From an uncultured Bacilli bacterium (lineage in GTDB: Bacteria; Bacillota_I; Bacilli_A; RF39; UBA660): a stretch of 17,248 bases of DNA. The translations under genes were made by a program, and so were the position numbers. The DNA lies in the NCBI GenBank assembly GCA_947588865.1, contig CANPYQ010000020.1, positions 1-17,248 on the forward strand, read 5' to 3'. The stretch's first letter is position 1; each line of letters opens with the position of its first letter. The notes below the pieces were generated by a model. That model ran no database searches and was not told the DNA's origin. It was given only the letters and a program-made list of their open reading frames with translations. Below are positions 14,710 to 17,248 of this stretch, in pieces.

Positions 14710-14908
14710 GTTAAAGCTACGAAAAAGAAGAGTAATATAAAATTATTTTGAAGAGAGTTAACAATAGGTGAGAGTTAATAAATATTTTATATGAAAGAAA
14801 CTTTGGAGCTTACAGTGTACGATAACTACGTTATAGTTTAAAGGTGTTTATGCACAAATTAAGGTGGTACCACGATAGATTCGTCCTTATAATGGATAGA
14901 ATCTTTTT
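14710..14908 (+). promoter_or_regulatory. T-box leader of gltX, Glu (GAA) specifier
   Basis: The T-box sequence AAGGTGGTACCACG lies at 14861-14874. The antiterminator is TAAGG (14860-14864), the bulge TGGTACC, then ACGA/TCGT and CCTTA (to 14889). Stem I shows AAGCT/AGCTT, AAAG/CTTT and TATAAAAT/ATTTTATA helices around a loop whose 3' strand reads GAAA-GAA-A; GAA (14797-14799) is the specifier and encodes Glu. The distal signature AGAGAGTTAAC...AGGTGAG is at 14752-14773. Uncharged tRNA-Glu should stabilise the antiterminator and allow gltX to be transcribed. The context around the specifier is the same as in the aspS leader, which supports both readings. Confidence 0.95.
14877..14908 (+). terminator. 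T-box intrinsic terminator of gltX
   Basis: AGATTC-GTCC (14877-14886) pairs with GGAT-(A)-GAATCT (14894-14904), with one bulged A and one G-U pair, around a seven-base loop; TTTT follows. Its 5' arm overlaps the 3' arm of the antiterminator (TCGTCC), so the two folds exclude each other, as expected for a transcriptional T-box. Confidence 0.88.
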
Positions 14909-14928
14909 AATTAGAGAGGATTGATTTT

Positions 14929-16587
14929 ATGACAAATAAAGATTTAGCTAATTTAATATTTCCAAATATTACAAAAACTATAGAGGATTATGAAAAAGAG
15001 TATCCAAAAAGAAATTTACCAGAAGGTGCGATTGTATCAAGATTTGCCCCATCTCCAACAGGTTTTATGCATTTAGGTGGGCTCTTTCAGGCATTAATAG
15101 ATTATGTTATAGCTAAAAATTCAAATGGGGTGTTTTATTTAAGAAATGAAGATACTGATAAATCAAGAGAGGTAGAAGGTGCAGTTGAACTTATAATGCA
15201 TGTGTTAAATCATTATGGACTTACACCAGATGAGTATGAATTTGATAGTAAAACTATAGGTAATTATGGACCTTATATTCAAAGTGAAAGAAAAGAAATA
15301 TACCATGCATTCATTAAACACTTAATAGAAATAGGACGTGCTTATCCATGCTTTTGTGATAAAAATGAATTGGATTTAATGAGAGATAATCAAGAGACTA
15401 TGAAAATTAGGACAGGCTATCATGGTAGATTTGCAAGATGTTCAAGACTTACAGTAGATGAAGCAATACAAAAAATTAAAAATGGAGAAAAATATGTAAT
15501 AAGATTTAGAAGTAATGGAAACTTTGACAATAAATTTGAATTTGATGACTTAAGACAAGGAAAACTTTATTTAAATGAAAATGATATAGATGAAGTTATT
15601 ATGAAAAGTGAAAACATGCTTCCTACATACCATTTCGCACATATAGTTGACGATCATTTAATGAGAACTACGCATGTTGTAAGAGGTGAAGACTGGTTAC
15701 CTAGCGCTCCTAAACATATTCAAATGTTTGAAGCATTTGGATTTGAAGCACCTAAATATATTCACACTCCACTTATTATGAAAAAAGAAGGAGAATCTTT
15801 ACGAAAAATAAGTAAAAGAAAAGATCCAGAAGCAAGAATGAGTTATTATGAGGAACTTGGATATCCTGCACTTGCAGTAATAGAGTCATTAATGACTATT
15901 ATTAATTCAAATTATGAAGAGTGGCATACTGCTAATCCTGATAAAAAATTTACTGATTTCACATTTAGTGCAGATAAAATGTCAACAAGTGGAGCTTTGT
16001 ATGATCTTATGAAATTAGATGATATATCTAAAAATATAATATCAAAAATGACAAAGGATGAGTTATATAAAGAATCTTTAAATTGGTCAATTACTTATAG
16101 TGAATCTTTAAAAAATATAATAGAAAAAGATCCTGAATATTATAAAAATATAATAAATATAGAAAGAGTGCAAGAAAAACCTAGAAAAGATATTAGTAAA
16201 TATTCTGATATAGAAAATTTAATATGGTATATGTATGATGATATATTTTATAATAAAGAAAAAACTTATGAATGGAAAAAAATTACTGATAAGAAAGAAA
16301 TTAGTAAAATACTTAGCACATATATGAATAAATATATAGACTTATCTGATAAAGAGGTTTGGTTTAATAATATAAAACTTATGTGTGATGAGCTAGGATA
16401 TGCATCAAATATGAAAGAATATAAAAAGAATCCAGAAAATTTTAAAGGAAATGTAGCTGATGTTTCAACAGTTTTAAGAGTTGCCTTAACAAGTAAATCA
16501 ATGACACCTGACTTATATGAAATAATGTCTTTGATTGGAATAGAAAAAATCAAAGAAAGATATAATAAAATAAGGGAAGAATTTTAA
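14929..16587 (+). CDS. gltX: Glutamyl-tRNA synthetase (clostridial long form)
   Basis: A 552-residue class I synthetase that charges tRNA-Glu. After an extension of about 34 residues, the Rossmann fold opens with SRFAPSPTGFMHLGG (37-51), carrying the HIGH-equivalent HLGG (48-51). YLRNEDTDKSREVEG (70-84) is the usual glutamate/ATP site segment. VVRGEDWLPSAPKH (250-263) and the KMSKS-equivalent KISKR (293-297) complete the catalytic domain, followed by an alpha-helical anticodon-binding part. The extension and the EEWHTANPDKKFTDF insert are features I associate with the longer GluRS of Clostridia; typical bacterial enzymes are about 480 residues. The start follows GAGAGGA. The leader is a Glu T-box. 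The stop codon overlaps that of the opposing gene by four bases. Confidence 0.94.
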   Translation: MTNKDLANLIFPNITKTIEDYEKEYPKRNLPEGAIVSRFAPSPTGFMHLGGLFQALIDYVIAKNSNGVFYLRNEDTDKSREVEGAVELIMHVLNHYGLTPDEYEFDSKTIGNYGPYIQSERKEIYHAFIKHLIEIGRAYPCFCDKNELDLMRDNQETMKIRTGYHGRFARCSRLTVDEAIQKIKNGEKYVIRFRSNGNFDNKFEFDDLRQGKLYLNENDIDEVIMKSENMLPTYHFAHIVDDHLMRTTHVVRGEDWLPSAPKHIQMFEAFGFEAPKYIHTPLIMKKEGESLRKISKRKDPEARMSYYEELGYPALAVIESLMTIINSNYEEWHTANPDKKFTDFTFSADKMSTSGALYDLMKLDDISKNIISKMTKDELYKESLNWSITYSESLKNIIEKDPEYYKNIINIERVQEKPRKDISKYSDIENLIWYMYDDIFYNKEKTYEWKKITDKKEISKILSTYMNKYIDLSDKEVWFNNIKLMCDELGYASNMKEYKKNPENFKGNVADVSTVLRVALTSKSMTPDLYEIMSLIGIEKIKERYNKIREEF

Positions 16588-16602
16588 TTTCTTCTCTTAT
16601 TT
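16568..16602. terminator. Shared hairpin spanning the overlapping stops of gltX and the last gene
   Basis: AAATAAGGGAAGAA (16568-16581) pairs with TTCTTCTCTTATTT (16589-16602), 14 pairs with one G-U, around the seven-base loop TTTTAAT. The gltX stop begins in the loop (16585-16587) and the opposing stop (16584-16586) is also in it. In the minus direction the arm is followed by T-rich sequence; in the plus direction the tail is weaker (AATTG). Confidence 0.6.
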
Positions 16603-17138
16603 AATTGATACTGTAGAGTGTCTAAAATATGTATTTTAAATTTATCTAAATATTCAATATTATTTGATAACTCTATCAGTTTTTTATTTTTAATTCTATC
16701 TTCTTCTAAACATTGTGAATCATATTCTATAAATAGCGTAAATATATCTAATGCAAATTCATTATCGTTTTCAATATTATTAATTAATTTAGCTAAATCG
16801 ATATTTTCTAAATCTTTTAAAATATTTAATTCATACTCATATAGATTTGAATCAATAATTTCTTTGGATTTAATATATTCATATACATCTTCAAACAAAA
16901 TTAAGAAAAAAATATTTTTATATTTGCTTTCTTTAATATCTTTTAATAAGTTCAAAAGAACATTCTCTTCGAACATTAATCCATTTTCTTCAAAAAGTTT
17001 ATCATCAAAATCTTCATAATTATAGTCATAGTAATCATCAAAATCTTGATTATAATAATCAAATTGGTCTTTTAAATCATAATATTTATTAATTAATTCT
17101 TTTCTTAATATTTTAGTTAAAATCTGTATTTGTTCCAT
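16584..17138 (-). CDS. Unknown acidic helical protein with an Asp/Tyr-rich stretch
   Basis: A 184-residue protein I do not recognise. Residues about 24-47 are almost only Asp, Tyr, Phe, Glu and Asn (QFDYYNQDFDDYYDYNYEDF, then DDKLFEENG). The rest looks all-helical: regular Leu/Ile spacing with many Glu, Asp and Lys (LLNLLKDIKESKYKNIFFLILFED, split here as LLNLLKDIKES and KNIFFLILFED), and a basic end, KRRN. There is no signal peptide or membrane helix. The ATG is preceded by AAGGA on the minus strand, eight bases away. I prefer this strand over the opposite reading (16618-17019), which is Ser-rich in the way mirror frames of Glu/Lys codons are and has no binding site. The stop overlaps gltX by four bases. 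No function is proposed. Confidence 0.78.
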   Translation of the reverse strand: MEQIQILTKILRKELINKYYDLKDQFDYYNQDFDDYYDYNYEDFDDKLFEENGLMFEENVLLNLLKDIKESKYKNIFFLILFEDVYEYIKSKEIIDSNLYEYELNILKDLENIDLAKLINNIENDNEFALDIFTLFIEYDSQCLEEDRIKNKKLIELSNNIEYLDKFKIHILDTLQYQLNKRRN

Positions 17139-17248
17139 TTTAAATCCTTCTTCATTTATATTAAAGCAAAAATACGTTGAATTAAAAAGATAATTCTCGC
17201 AGTTGTAAAAATTATTAAATTTATAACTAAATGCACGATTTTTATAAT
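17139..17248. other. AT-rich upstream region of the last gene
   Basis: No gene or RNA is recognisable. It should hold the promoter of the minus-strand gene that starts at 17138. The minus strand has a loose TTCAAC and TATAAA pair only 15 bases apart, too poor to call as a promoter. Confidence 0.4.

Noticed and set aside
14791..14805. Two-codon T-box reading Glu and Asn, as reported for a Clostridium operon
   Set aside because: The gltX specifier region reads GAAAGAAAC, which contains both GAA and AAC, but the helix register and the match to the aspS leader (GAAA-GAC-A) place GAA alone at the specifier; AAC would be shifted by two bases.
16618..17019. Plus-strand 133-codon open frame opposite the last gene
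   Set aside because: Its Ser/Leu/Ile-rich composition is the mirror of Glu/Lys/Asp codons on the other strand, and it has no binding site; the minus-strand frame is longer and has one.
1..17248. Mobile elements, CRISPR arrays, tRNA/rRNA genes, tandem repeats, recoded TGA
   Set aside because: None seen: no transposase or integrase motifs, no spaced direct repeats, no tRNA-like fold outside the T-boxes, and Trp is written TGG while TGA ends the gene at 12276.

Overview
The window is very AT-rich chromosomal DNA from a low-GC Gram-positive bacterium (Bacillota). The signs are AGGAGG/AGGTG-type ribosome binding sites, two T-box leaders, a bifunctional Rel followed by dtd and hisS, a YjcZ-type small protein typical of spore formers, and a glutamyl-tRNA synthetase with the N-terminal extension I associate with Clostridia. 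TGG encodes Trp and TGA serves as a stop, so this is not a Mycoplasma-code genome. I would not name a genus. Nothing looks mobile: there is no insertion sequence, integrase, CRISPR array, rRNA or tRNA, and gene density is high.

Layout. 5-169 (-): YjcZ-like small protein. 292-1461 (+): FtsW-family SEDS glycosyltransferase, divergent from the small gene. 1519-3120 (-): CTP synthase pyrG, convergent with ftsW across a shared terminator, with a hairpin right after its likely start of transcription. 3347-4543 (+): DAACS-family symporter with unusual substrate-site residues. 4593-6707 (+): membrane hybrid histidine kinase with almost no outside loop. 6786-9379 (+): rel and dtd, overlapping by four bases, followed by an AI-2E-family permease (9384-10442). 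10526-12276 (+): hisS and a small gene of unknown function, overlapping by one base. 12308-14674 (+): T-box leader with an Asp specifier, an archaeal-type aspS, and an Ogg-type DNA glycosylase. About 14710-16587 (+): T-box leader with a Glu specifier, then gltX. 16584-17138 (-): unknown acidic protein whose stop codon overlaps that of gltX inside a hairpin loop.

How the genes fit together. The core is a translation and stringent-response cluster: Rel (ppGpp synthesis and hydrolysis), Dtd (removal of D-amino acids from tRNA) and three aminoacyl-tRNA synthetases. Two of the synthetases read the charging of their own tRNA through T-boxes. The order rel-dtd-...-hisS-...-aspS matches the Bacillus subtilis arrangement as I remember it, but the aspS here is the short archaeal/eukaryal type. 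The two T-boxes differ downstream: gltX has a strong intrinsic terminator, while aspS has only a remnant of one and could instead hide its ribosome binding site.

Most of the window is ordinary housekeeping, and I found no clear new multi-gene system. The points most worth checking are the differing T-box platforms, the pyrG leader hairpin, the altered symporter binding site, the glycosylase behind aspS, and the terminator built into the overlapping ends of gltX and the last gene.
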